The notes beneath the pieces are model-generated. The model saw only the letters and a program-made list of their open reading frames with translations. It ran no database searches and was not told where the DNA came from. A stretch of DNA of 62,365 nucleotides from Blautia sp. (lineage in GTDB: Bacteria > Bacillota > Clostridia > Lachnospirales > Lachnospiraceae), in contig JAFUCO010000085.1 of assembly GCA_017459635.1 (NCBI GenBank), positions 1-62,365 on the forward strand, read 5' to 3'. Both the position numbers and the translations under genes were made by a program. Of this stretch, positions 7,955 to 16,141 are shown one piece after another; position 1 is the first letter of the stretch, and every line of letters starts with the position of its first letter.

Positions 7955-8602
7955 TTGGAATTTTTACAGAAGGTAATACACATTTACATCGAACGCTGGC
8001 CGTGGTTCCTGGAGCTTATCGGGGAGCAGCTGAGAATATCGCTGATCTCGGTTTTTCTGGCCGCCTCGATCGGCCTTGTGATCGGGGTTCTGATTGCTGA
8101 ATATCCACGATTCAGAGAACCGGTGATGGCGGTCTGCAACGTTTTTTACACTATTCCGGCGATCGCGCTTATCGGACTGCTTATTCCGCTTATCGGGATT
8201 GGTGAGAAGAATGCCATTGCGGCTATTGTGCTTTACGGGATCATGCCCATGGTACGCAACACCTGTACCGGGATAACAGGGATCAATGCCGGGACGATCG
8301 ATGCGGCAACGGGGCTTGGGAGTACAAGATGGCAGATCCTTTTGAGGATCCGTCTGCCGCTCGCTTCCGGAGTGATTCTGGCTGGGCTTCGAAACGTGGT
8401 TGTAATGTCTATTGCGACCGGTTCGATAGCTGCATTTGTCGGCGGCGGGGGCCTTGGGGAAGCAATCTACCGGGGAATAACAATGTACAATCCGGCTATG
8501 ACATTTGCCGGGGGATTTATGCTTGTAGTGCTGGCACTTACATGTGATTTCATTCTTGGACTGATTGAAAAGAGCATTAAGAAGAAGTGGAGAATCTCCT
8601 GA
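7955..8602 (+). CDS. ABC transporter permease, glycine betaine/carnitine/choline (OpuBB-like)
   Basis: 215 residues, starting at TTG 7955 behind AAGGAGCGGTAAG. About six hydrophobic segments are visible. The cytoplasmic coupling loop GLGSTRWQILLRIRLPLASG is the EAA-type motif contacting the ATPase, and VGGGGLGEAIYRGI is characteristic of OpuBB/OpuCB/OsmW-type permeases. Transporters of this type usually encode two permeases or one fused to the binding protein; only one separate permease is present here, so it may work as a homodimer. The order is permease, binding protein, ATPase. Likely import of a quaternary amine for osmoprotection or catabolism. Confidence 0.85.
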   Translation: MEFLQKVIHIYIERWPWFLELIGEQLRISLISVFLAASIGLVIGVLIAEYPRFREPVMAVCNVFYTIPAIALIGLLIPLIGIGEKNAIAAIVLYGIMPMVRNTCTGITGINAGTIDAATGLGSTRWQILLRIRLPLASGVILAGLRNVVVMSIATGSIAAFVGGGGLGEAIYRGITMYNPAMTFAGGFMLVVLALTCDFILGLIEKSIKKKWRIS

Positions 8603-8662
8603 GGGTCAATATAACTATTTCGCTTATTGCATATCCAAAAGATGTAAGAAAGGAAGGACATT

Positions 8663-9583
8663 ATGGGAAATGTTTACAGAATGCGTATGAGTATGGTACT
8701 TGTATCAGTGATGACTGCTGCGTCGGTTATATGCGGCAGTACTGCTGTACTGGCTGACGGTGAGGCGCTTCATATTGCTACAAAGCCGATGACGGAACAG
8801 TATATCCTTGGAGAAATGCTGAAGCTGATAATCGAGGATAAGACAGACTATACCTGCGAGATCACAAAGGGGATCGGCGGAGGAACCAGCAATATCATGC
8901 CGGCTATGGAGAGCGGGGATTTTGACCTGTATCCGGAATATACATCAAGCGGGTATGTTCTGGTGCTCGGACATGAGGCCAAGGGAGTTGAGGACGACGA
9001 GATGTGGGATCAGCTTCTTGAGGAATACCATGATCAGTACGGTATGAAATGGGTTTCACATTACGGATTCAACAACACTTATTGCATCACGGTCAGCGGT
9101 GAGGCGGCCAGAGAGTATGACCTCAGGACCTGCTCTGACATGGCAGCAGTTTCTGATAAGCTGATCTTCGGCGGCAATCCGGATTATATTGAGCGTGAAG
9201 ACGGTTTTCCGGCAGTATGTGATACCTATGGCTGCGATTTTAAGGAGATCAAGAGCATTGATATCGGACTTAAATATGCGGCGCTCATGAACGGTGATAT
9301 TGATGTTACGAACGGGTATACTACGGATGCGCAGCTTGGCGTTCAGGATGTAGTGGCGCTTGAAGATGACAAGCATCTGCAGGTTAATTATTTCTGTTCA
9401 ACTGTAGTGCGGGAGGATACGCTGGAATCACATCCCGGACTTGAGGATGCGCTGATGCTGATGGAGGGGATCCTGAGTGACAGCGAGATGGCTTCTCTTA
9501 ATGCCCGTGTTGAGGTGGACGGAGACGATGAAGCCTCTGTAGCGAAGGATTACCTGATTGAAAAAGGCATTCTGGAAGGCTGA
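8663..9583 (+). CDS. Substrate-binding protein of the betaine/choline-type ABC transporter (OpuAC/OpuBC-like)
   Basis: 306 residues. The signal peptide spans about the first 30 residues ([18 protein letters not shown] up to AVLADG); the cysteine has a poor lipobox, so cleavage after VLA by signal peptidase I is equally possible. The mature part starts [18 protein letters not shown], and [22 protein letters not shown] is characteristic of OpuAC-type binding proteins for quaternary amines. YTSSGY and the later GYTTDAQL lie near the expected ligand cage. ATG 8663 has AAGGAAGGA upstream. Gaps of 60 bases to the permease and 5 to the ATPase gene support a single operon. Confidence 0.85.
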   Translation: MGNVYRMRMSMVLVSVMTAASVICGSTAVLADGEALHIATKPMTEQYILGEMLKLIIEDKTDYTCEITKGIGGGTSNIMPAMESGDFDLYPEYTSSGYVLVLGHEAKGVEDDEMWDQLLEEYHDQYGMKWVSHYGFNNTYCITVSGEAAREYDLRTCSDMAAVSDKLIFGGNPDYIEREDGFPAVCDTYGCDFKEIKSIDIGLKYAALMNGDIDVTNGYTTDAQLGVQDVVALEDDKHLQVNYFCSTVVREDTLESHPGLEDALMLMEGILSDSEMASLNARVEVDGDDEASVAKDYLIEKGILEG

Positions 9584-9588
9584 AGCTG

Positions 9589-10329
9589 ATGGAAGATGCG
9601 ATACGATTTGAACATGTGACAGTGAGGTACGGTGTTCAGACGGCACTTGATGACTTTACTATTGGAATACATGAAGGGGAATTCCTGACGATCATTGGGC
9701 GCTCCGGCTGCGGAAAGACGACTGCGCTCAGGCTGATCAACGGCCTTCGGACTCCTGATGAGGGGCATGTGTATGTGAAGGGCAGAGACATCGCTGATTC
9801 AGATCTGATAAGCTTAAGAAGGAGCATCGGGTATGCCATTCAGGATGTCGGTCTTTTTCCTCATATGACTGTCAAAGATAATGTTGCGTATGTACCATCC
9901 CTCTCAGGCATGTGGAACAAGTCTGAGAAGGATGAAAAGGTGCGGCCGCTGCTTGAAATGGTGGGGCTTGATCCGGAGCTTATGAAAAGGTATCCGGATG
10001 AGCTGTCGGGCGGACAGAAGCAGCGCGTGGGAATTGCCCGCGCGCTGGCCGCCGGGCCGGAGATACTGCTGATGGACGAACCGTTCGGGGCGGTAGATGA
10101 GATAACGCGGCGCAGCCTCCAGAGCGAGATAAAGCAGCTGCAGAAGCGGCTTCATATTACGATAGTTTTTGTGACTCATGACATTCATGAAGCCATGCTG
10201 CTCGGTGACCGGATGCTGGTGATGGACTCCGGGAAGGTGCTGCAGCTTGACAGACCTGAAACAGTGAGAGAGAAACCTGCAGCGCCGTTCGTGAAAGAGC
10301 TGCTGAGCAGGGTGGGCACAGAGACTTAA
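9589..10329 (+). CDS. ABC transporter ATPase, betaine/choline type (OpuBA/OpuCA-like, no CBS domains)
   Basis: 246 residues. Walker [11 protein letters not shown]-loop around [12 protein letters not shown], signature LSGGQKQR, Walker [13 protein letters not shown] and switch His in VTHDIHEA are all intact. [11 protein letters not shown] is typical of the glycine betaine subfamily. OpuCA-type ATPases often carry two C-terminal CBS domains that sense ionic strength or c-di-AMP. This protein stops after about 245 residues, so that sensor is missing and osmotic gating would have to be different. It starts 5 bases after the binding-protein stop. Confidence 0.85.
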   Translation: MEDAIRFEHVTVRYGVQTALDDFTIGIHEGEFLTIIGRSGCGKTTALRLINGLRTPDEGHVYVKGRDIADSDLISLRRSIGYAIQDVGLFPHMTVKDNVAYVPSLSGMWNKSEKDEKVRPLLEMVGLDPELMKRYPDELSGGQKQRVGIARALAAGPEILLMDEPFGAVDEITRRSLQSEIKQLQKRLHITIVFVTHDIHEAMLLGDRMLVMDSGKVLQLDRPETVREKPAAPFVKELLSRVGTET

Positions 10330-10343
10330 ATATTGAAGAAAAG

Positions 10344-10477
10344 GTAACTGTTCAGAACAGCCCGAAGCACTTGCTGCTGAGGGCGTACGAAAACGTAGAT
10401 TTAGCAGGCAACGGGCGATTTTGCATGCGGAGCATCGCCCGTTGCGTATCTGTTCAGGACGGGTTCTGAATAGATAC
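10344..10477. repeat. Family B mobile-like element (134 bp) with terminal inverted repeats
   Basis: Bounded by GTAACTGTTCAGAA on the left and TTCTGAATAGATAC on the right, which are inverted repeats with two mismatches. Inside is an 11-bp hairpin, CAACGGGCGAT at 10409-10419 and ATCGCCCGTTG at 10434-10444. No coding capacity. It lies between the transporter operon and the MATE gene. A collapsed copy holding only the two joined ends occurs at 21425-21445, and a degraded piece (GGTTCTGAGTAGAT) at 16058. Confidence 0.65.
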
Positions 10478-10507
10478 AAGAAAAGCAAAAAGGACATCAA
10501 TCGGAAA

Positions 10508-11845
10508 ATGGAAAGATTATTTACATCAAGGGACCTCCGGAGGCTGATCGTTCCGCTGGTGTTTGAACAGGCTCTTGCTATTACGGTCGGTATGGCTGAT
10601 ACGATGATGGTAGCTTCTGTAGGGGAAGCAGCTATATCCGGTGTTTCTCTTGTGGATATGATCAACAACCTGATATTTTCGGTGCTGGCGGCACTTTCTA
10701 CGGGAGGTGCTGTTGTTGTATCCCAGAATCTGGGAGCCAGAAGAACTGACGAGGCGTGTCATTCGGCAAAGCAGCTTTTATACACGGTTATATTTGCAGG
10801 CACCTGTGTCGGGGCTCTGTGTCTGGTGTTCAGAGCACCGCTGCTCAGGCTGTTTTTTGGACGGATAGAAGATGACGTTATGGCGGACGGCCTGACTTAT
10901 CTGTCTGTCACGGCCCTGTCATTTCCATTCCTGGCTGTGTATAATGCCTGCGCCGCGCTGTTTCGTTCAATGGGAAACTCTAAGATCACTCTTAAGATTT
11001 CGGTGATCATCAATCTTATAAATATTGCAGGCAATGCTCTGTGCATTTTCGTATTGAAGATGGGCGTGGCAGGCGTGGCGGTACCCTCACTTGTATCCCG
11101 TGCTGTTGGCGGCATAATCCTTTATGTTCTGCTTCGGAACCCTGAAGAAACGGTTCATTTTATAAAGGGAAGCTTTACGCTTGAATGGTCGGTGATCAGG
11201 AAGATCCTGTATATCGGGATACCCAGCGGGATCGAAAACGGTATATTCCAGCTGGGCCGGGTGCTTGTGGTCAGCATCATCTCCGGCTTTGGAACCATGC
11301 AGATCGCAGCCAACGGTGTGGCCAATAATCTGGATTCGGTCGGATGCATTATCGGGCAGGCCATGAATCTGGCCATCATAACGGTGATCGGCCGCTGCGT
11401 TGGCGCAAATGATGAAAAACAGGTGAGATATTATACCGTTCATCTGCTTAAGATCACATATGTTTCGACATTTCTCCTGAATGCTCCTGTCCTTCTGGGA
11501 CTCAGATGGATACTGTCAATCTACGGACTGAGCAGTGAAACCACGGCTCTGGCGGCCAGGCTGGTATTTATCCACAATGGATGCGCCATGGTTCTCTGGC
11601 CGATCGCCTTCGTTCTGCCGAACATGCTGAGGGCATGCAACGATGTAGCTATAACAATGATAGTTTCGATCTTATCAATGTTCACATTCCGTGTGGCGCT
11701 GAGCTATGTGATAGGTGTGCGGATGGGAATGGGCGCTGTAGGTGTATGGATCGCCATGGTTGTGGACTGGGTATTCAGAAGCGCCTGGTTTGTCGGAAGA
11801 TACTATCAGGGCGGGTGGAGACGGACGGCTCACCTTGTGCGGTGA
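10508..11845 (+). CDS. MATE family multidrug/sodium antiporter
   Basis: 445 residues from ATG 10508; a longer reading from 10421 would run through the family B repeat and is unlikely. The protein has about twelve hydrophobic segments and the MATE hallmarks near the start: LIVPLVFEQALAITVGMADT, then GVSLVDMINNLIF and GGAVVVSQNLGARR. The second half repeats the pattern (GIPSGIENGIFQLGR, ANGVANNLDSVG). It exports drugs or metabolites in exchange for H+ or Na+; the substrate cannot be told from sequence. The 3' end is followed by a family A half repeat and, 40 bases on, the HD-domain gene. Confidence 0.85.
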   Translation: MERLFTSRDLRRLIVPLVFEQALAITVGMADTMMVASVGEAAISGVSLVDMINNLIFSVLAALSTGGAVVVSQNLGARRTDEACHSAKQLLYTVIFAGTCVGALCLVFRAPLLRLFFGRIEDDVMADGLTYLSVTALSFPFLAVYNACAALFRSMGNSKITLKISVIINLINIAGNALCIFVLKMGVAGVAVPSLVSRAVGGIILYVLLRNPEETVHFIKGSFTLEWSVIRKILYIGIPSGIENGIFQLGRVLVVSIISGFGTMQIAANGVANNLDSVGCIIGQAMNLAIITVIGRCVGANDEKQVRYYTVHLLKITYVSTFLLNAPVLLGLRWILSIYGLSSETTALAARLVFIHNGCAMVLWPIAFVLPNMLRACNDVAITMIVSILSMFTFRVALSYVIGVRMGMGAVGVWIAMVVDWVFRSAWFVGRYYQGGWRRTAHLVR

Positions 11846-11847
11846 AC

Positions 11848-11870
11848 ACAGGGGACGGTTCTGTGTGTTC
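11848..11870. repeat. Half copy of family A repeat
   Basis: ACACAGGGGACGGTTCTGTG and a few following bases, between the MATE and HD-domain genes and abutting the ribosome binding site of the latter. Confidence 0.65.
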
Positions 11871-11885
11871 GGAGATGGTATTTTG

Positions 11886-12344
11886 ATGAAAAAGGATAAT
11901 AATTATGATGAAATGAAGGCGGTTATTGCTGACCTTGAATCTGATGATAAGGTTCAGGAGATGAAGGAATATGTCCAGCACGGAAAAGTATCTACTTATG
12001 ATCACTGCAGGAATGTCGCGAAATTAAGCTATGATATTGACCGGATGCTGCATCTGAAATGCGACCTTAAGGTATTGCTGACCGGGGCGATGCTTCATGA
12101 CTTTTATCTTTATGACTGGCATAATGATGATGGAGGAACGCATCGGCTGCATGGCTTCACGCATGCAAAGACTGCAGCCGAGAAGGCCAAAAAGCGTTTT
12201 GACATTGATAAAAAGACCGGAGATGTGATTTCAAGCCATATGTGGCCGCTTAATCCTGAGAAGATTCCCAAGTCAAAGGAAGCGTGGGTCGTATGTATTG
12301 CGGATAAATGCGCTTCACTTTATGAAACTGTTTTCAGGAGATAA
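11886..12344 (+). CDS. HD-domain phosphohydrolase
   Basis: 152 residues from ATG 11886, with CGGAGATGG upstream. Metal-binding HD pattern: the first His in STYDHCRNVAKLSYDID, the HD pair in GAMLHDFYLYDW, then His in HRLHGFTH and a C-terminal VVCIADKCASLYE with the final Asp. This is the compact HD-superfamily hydrolase often annotated as an uncharacterised HD protein; relatives hydrolyse nucleotides or nucleotide second messengers. The substrate is unknown. It follows the MATE gene with a repeat between, so cotranscription is possible but unproven. Confidence 0.8.
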   Translation: MKKDNNYDEMKAVIADLESDDKVQEMKEYVQHGKVSTYDHCRNVAKLSYDIDRMLHLKCDLKVLLTGAMLHDFYLYDWHNDDGGTHRLHGFTHAKTAAEKAKKRFDIDKKTGDVISSHMWPLNPEKIPKSKEAWVVCIADKCASLYETVFRR

Positions 12345-12428
12345 TATAATGCCGAATGTCATAGCTGCTTACAACCGTGAACCGGAGCAAGATAAAAGAT
12401 AATAAGGATTTCAAGAGGAGTGCTGAAG

Positions 12429-13028
12429 ATGGGCATTTTTTCAAAACATCACAGATTTCGCGAGGCCGGTCAGGCTGCGAACGTAAATAATGTTGCAGAG
12501 TTTGGAAAACCGGTGAAGTCGCTTTTTACTTCAACCAAAGTTCTTAGTCTCCGTCATCACATTGATATTACAGATGATCATGAGCAGGTTGTATATGAGT
12601 CCAACTCGAAAGTGATCTCTATTCGTGATAAGACGGATATAACCGATGCGGCCGGGCGTCATGTTGCTCACATTGAGAGTAAAATATTCAGCCTGCATGA
12701 GAGGCATTTTATTACGATGGCTGATGGCCTTAAGTTTGAGATGTCAAATGAAATATTCCATCTTGTAAAAGATATAACCAATATCGAAGGACTTGGCTGG
12801 CAGCTGAGGGGAAATATACTTGGACTTAATTTCCAGCTGTATGACAGCCATGGAAGGATCATTGCCGTAATCAGCCAGAAGATGCTCTCTCTGCATGATA
12901 AATACTGCATTGATATATACATGCCTGAGCATGAGAAGATTGTTATTGCAATACTTATAACATTGCAGCATATGATGGTTGACAGAGCAGTCAGCTCGTC
13001 AGCATCTTCAGGTTCATCCAACAATTGA
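12429..13028 (+). CDS. LURP-one-related (tubby-like fold) protein
   Basis: 199 residues from ATG 12429, with AAGAGGAG eight bases upstream. The central part is a run of beta strands in which short motifs recur: VLSLRHHIDITD, VISIRDKTDITDAAG, IFSLHERHFITMADG, MLSLHDKYCIDIY. This fits the LURP-one-related/YxjI family (PF04525), a tubby-like barrel. In bacteria the role is unknown; a lipid-bound or membrane-proximal role is sometimes proposed. A C-terminal Ser-rich tail (SSSASSGSSNN) looks disordered. The gene converges on psd with a shared bidirectional terminator. Confidence 0.7.
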   Translation: MGIFSKHHRFREAGQAANVNNVAEFGKPVKSLFTSTKVLSLRHHIDITDDHEQVVYESNSKVISIRDKTDITDAAGRHVAHIESKIFSLHERHFITMADGLKFEMSNEIFHLVKDITNIEGLGWQLRGNILGLNFQLYDSHGRIIAVISQKMLSLHDKYCIDIYMPEHEKIVIAILITLQHMMVDRAVSSSASSGSSNN

Positions 13029-13035
13029 TAAACTA

Positions 13036-13078
13036 TAACGGGGCTGTGAAAAAAATGACTTTTTTCACAGTCCCGTTA
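13036..13078. terminator. Bidirectional terminator (family D hairpin)
   Basis: Inverted repeat: AACGGGGCTGTGAAAAAA, a short loop, then TTTTTTCACAGTCCCGTT. The A- and T-runs make it an intrinsic terminator in both directions, between the convergent LURP-one-like and psd genes. Near-identical hairpins occur at 40114 and 52852. Confidence 0.85.
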
Positions 13079-13084
13079 TTCTGT

Positions 13085-13984
13085 TCAGAAACGGTGATTG
13101 TTTCTGTTTTCCGGAACCTTACGTGACACCGCAATCTGTTCTCCCATTTTTATGATCGTTTCATATCCGCATTCAGTGTGGTACAGGAGGTCTTTATCGA
13201 CCTGTGCCATGTCCTTCTGCAGCATTAGAATGACAGTTGAGCCGCCAAACTCGAACATACCTTTCTCCTGTCCTTTTGTCACAGAGCAGCTGCTTTTGCT
13301 GTAATTGGTAATCTTTCCCACCATCAGAGCCCCGACTTCTATCTGGAGTACTGTACCTGCCGTTCTGGTGCGGATAAGGCAGAATTCCCTGTGATTTTCT
13401 GCATAAACCTGAAACTTTTCATAAGCTGCCGGGTTTACTGTGTGAAAAACTCCCGGTATGACTGTCTGCTCAGATTTCGTGCCGGAAACCGGATAACAAT
13501 ACCGGTGGTAGTTGTCAACCGTGAGCCGGATGATCAGGATAAAGCCGCCGTCATATTCCGCGGCAAGGCGGCTGCTTTTAAGCAGCTGCCGCACCGTGTA
13601 TTCCCGGCCTTTTATCATAAAACGGCCGTCCGGATTTATGCGGAAAGCGCTTGCTTTTCCATCGCAGGGGCTTACGATCACATTATCGCCTCCGGTTATG
13701 GGGCGTGCTTCCGGCCTGATCCTGCGGGTAAAAAAATCATTGTAGGAGTTGTATTCTGCCGTGACATATTCAGACATGTCAATATGATTACGGCGGATAA
13801 ATGGATCAATCATTCCTGCGGAAAAAGGCGATGACAGGAATGCTCCTCCTGCTTTTGATATAAGCGGACTTACAAGCAGCCTGAGAACCGCACGTCCGGC
13901 TCCGCTATCGTACAAAAGTCTGAGAAGACGGTCCTGTCCGGTGCTCTCGATAATTATATTTCCTTTTCTGTCGATGTATTTCAT
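13085..13984 (-). CDS. psd: Phosphatidylserine decarboxylase
   Basis: 299 residues. The self-cleavage motif near the C-terminus is FEFGGSTVIL: the Ser of GST becomes the pyruvoyl group of the alpha chain. Upstream are the family motifs YNSYNDFFTRRIRPEARP, SPCDGK and a substrate-site His in VDNYHRYCYPVSG. This is the PSD-B type two-chain enzyme that makes phosphatidylethanolamine from phosphatidylserine at the membrane. The gene follows pssA by 105 bases on the same strand, so phosphatidylserine synthase and decarboxylase form a pathway operon with the flippase-like gene upstream. Confidence 0.9.
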   Translation of the reverse strand: MKYIDRKGNIIIESTGQDRLLRLLYDSGAGRAVLRLLVSPLISKAGGAFLSSPFSAGMIDPFIRRNHIDMSEYVTAEYNSYNDFFTRRIRPEARPITGGDNVIVSPCDGKASAFRINPDGRFMIKGREYTVRQLLKSSRLAAEYDGGFILIIRLTVDNYHRYCYPVSGTKSEQTVIPGVFHTVNPAAYEKFQVYAENHREFCLIRTRTAGTVLQIEVGALMVGKITNYSKSSCSVTKGQEKGMFEFGGSTVILMLQKDMAQVDKDLLYHTECGYETIIKMGEQIAVSRKVPENRNNHRF

Positions 13985-14089
13985 GATGATCGGCCTCAGA
14001 TCCTGTATTGCCTGACTTGATAATCTGCTCTGAAATAAGAGAAAGCGTATGCCTTATGGTGGTCAGCAATGTGAAAAAGATTTCCCTGA

Positions 14090-14713
14090 TCAGATCAGGT
14101 GAAATATTTTTGCAAGAGTCAGCGCAACCACTGCGAAGATCAGAACAATGCCGGGTTTCTGCGGTTTTTTGATCTTTATGTCGCTTATGAACAGTATTGC
14201 CGTAATTATGACAGCTATATGAAGGATAAACGGGAAATAGGCTCCGGCAAGTCCTCTGACAAAAAAAATCAGCGGCAGGATAATAGAGATGGAAGTGACC
14301 GGAAGCCCCTGATAAAATTCACGGTTTCCGGATTCGCCTGCCTGTCGTTTTTCCTCTGTTACATTAAAAAAGGCGAGGCGGATCACGGCGGCCATCCCAT
14401 ATACTGCCAGAACGGTCTTTCCGATAGGCCTGGACATGCCAAGGCAGTAACACAGGATGATCGGGAAAGCTCCGAAGCATAAAACGTCGCACAGAGAGTC
14501 CAGCTCTATGCCGTATTTTTTTTCATCATCCGTGCGGTCTTTTTTGGTGCGGGCTATCTTTCCGTCAAACATGTCACACAGGCCTGAGATGGCAAGACAG
14601 AGGATCGCGGAGCGGAACCGTCCTTCAACAGCGCAGGTCATTCCGAATACGGAAACGGTCAGACTGACAAGGGTAAGTACTACTGTATAATCATAAAATC
14701 CAAGAAATTCCAT
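14090..14713 (-). CDS. pssA: CDP-diacylglycerol--serine O-phosphatidyltransferase
   Basis: 207 residues from ATG 14713 (AGGATG upstream); an N-terminal extension to 14812 is Asn/Arg-rich and lacks a good binding site. The CDP-alcohol phosphotransferase signature is complete: DGKIAR, then eleven residues, GIELDSLCD, giving the DG..AR...G...D...D pattern. Several hydrophobic helices follow (AVYGMAAVIRLAFFN, ISIILPLIFFVRG). It condenses CDP-diacylglycerol with L-serine to phosphatidylserine, the substrate of the Psd encoded downstream. DG.IAR followed by a charged loop is typical of the Bacillus-type membrane PssA. Confidence 0.88.
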   Translation of the reverse strand: MEFLGFYDYTVVLTLVSLTVSVFGMTCAVEGRFRSAILCLAISGLCDMFDGKIARTKKDRTDDEKKYGIELDSLCDVLCFGAFPIILCYCLGMSRPIGKTVLAVYGMAAVIRLAFFNVTEEKRQAGESGNREFYQGLPVTSISIILPLIFFVRGLAGAYFPFILHIAVIITAILFISDIKIKKPQKPGIVLIFAVVALTLAKIFHLI

Positions 14714-14859
14714 TATATTATCATCCTGTTTTCTAAATTGATTCCGACTTTGCCGGATAAAAAACTTGTTTTCTGATCGATTCAGGCTTATGCCGGATAA
14801 ACCTGTTTTCATATTGTCCCGGATTTATCGTGGATCTGTGTTTTGCGGATACTGTTTTC

Positions 14860-15960
14860 TCATTCTGAGTGCCTGTGCTGATCCACCTGCTTTTTCCTGA
14901 GGCGGTGCAGTCTCAGATGTTTGAAGTCATGTTCCTGGGTGTTTTCGTCTCCGCGGATCACCAGGTGTGCTGCAAACGACATTACAGCACTGATAAGCAT
15001 CTGTCCGTAGTATGAGATCCCGCGGCTCAACAGCATGGACGGCAGCAGAAGCCCGCCGAAGACTTTCTCGAATATCTGGATATAGAGTGTTTCACTTATT
15101 CCCATTCCGCCGGGAAGGGGCAGCATATCCACAGACACTGAAATGAAGGACTGGAGCAGCGTTATCGTCCAAAAGCCGTATCCGGTAAGGCCGAGGGATC
15201 TGTACACCCAGTATGTCACCGAGAACAGAAGGAACCGCTGGACGACCGTTATCATGAAAACATTGGAGATGACCAGCTTGTGGTCTCCCCAGAACTCGGC
15301 AGCCGCATGATATTGATCCATCGAATCATGCAGCTTCTGGAGCCTTTCTTCCTTTTTTTTAAGCAGATGCAGTTTTTCAAGCAGCTGCATGCCGCCTATC
15401 ATGAGCTTCTTTGCAAAGCCTGGCGCAAATGCAAGGACGAACATGGCGGCGACACAGACGACATTAAGGAAAAGACCCAGATAAAATACCCAGAGCAGGT
15501 CGCCAAAATATCCCTTGAGCATGCCCCGGCCGAAGATGAGGGCAAGTAACCCGGTCGCAACCAGTACGGACTTGTATGTGATTGTGACGATCATCAGCAC
15601 CAGAGTTGAGACGGGTATGGGCAGCCGGTCTTTTTTCATATAGTAGATCTGCATCGGCTGACCGCCTGAGGCGGAGGGGGTGATGCAGCTGTAGAAGAAT
15701 CCGACAAAGGAATAAAGCGCGCAGTGCAGCGGCTTTATCCTTGTGCCAAGGGTGCGCATCATGTAGTAGATGATCACGGACTCCCCCAGTATGAACAGGA
15801 CAACGCAGACTACTCCGGGCAGAAGATACAACAGGTCGGCATCAGCTGCGGCGCTCAGGATGTCTCCGATGTCCTTATCTTTGAATATATAATATACTGT
15901 AAGTGAAAAAACAACAATCAGAAATAAAATACTCCGGATCCTTTTTTTCTTGTTAGGCAT
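14860..15960 (-). CDS. Flippase-like integral membrane protein (LPG synthase TM region, UPF0104)
   Basis: 366 residues from ATG 15960. About eight transmembrane segments. YSFVGFFYSCITPSASGGQPMQIYYM is the characteristic segment of the LPG_synthase_TM/UPF0104 family (PF03706), which includes the flippase half of MprF, AglD and YbhN-like proteins. A second family segment is LPLPGGMGISETLYIQIFE near the C-terminus. The C-terminal tail is rich in His and Arg. Upstream of pssA and psd with a gap of about 146 bases, it may move a lipid or lipid-linked intermediate across the membrane. The MprF catalytic synthase domain is absent. Confidence 0.8.
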   Translation of the reverse strand: MPNKKKRIRSILFLIVVFSLTVYYIFKDKDIGDILSAAADADLLYLLPGVVCVVLFILGESVIIYYMMRTLGTRIKPLHCALYSFVGFFYSCITPSASGGQPMQIYYMKKDRLPIPVSTLVLMIVTITYKSVLVATGLLALIFGRGMLKGYFGDLLWVFYLGLFLNVVCVAAMFVLAFAPGFAKKLMIGGMQLLEKLHLLKKKEERLQKLHDSMDQYHAAAEFWGDHKLVISNVFMITVVQRFLLFSVTYWVYRSLGLTGYGFWTITLLQSFISVSVDMLPLPGGMGISETLYIQIFEKVFGGLLLPSMLLSRGISYYGQMLISAVMSFAAHLVIRGDENTQEHDFKHLRLHRLRKKQVDQHRHSE

Positions 15961-16141
15961 TTTTATCACCAATATCGTCATTTGCGATTTTGACGATGAC
16001 TTTTATATATCAGGAACCGGGTCTGTAAAAAGCCTTTTCCTGATACTGTTACAAACAGGTTCTGAGTAGATGATTGTCTTTTTATTCTATCTCTTTTCTG
16101 CAGGTTTGGAAACAGAAAAATGACAAATCCTGTATCTGTGT

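Noticed and set aside
10421-10507. N-terminal extension of the MATE protein
   Set aside because: Would translate the right part of the family B repeat; the conserved family sequence starts after ATG 10508.
12345-12400. 17-residue peptide MPNVIAAYNREPEQDKR
   Set aside because: Too short to support, no good ribosome binding site, and it sits in the spacer before the next gene.
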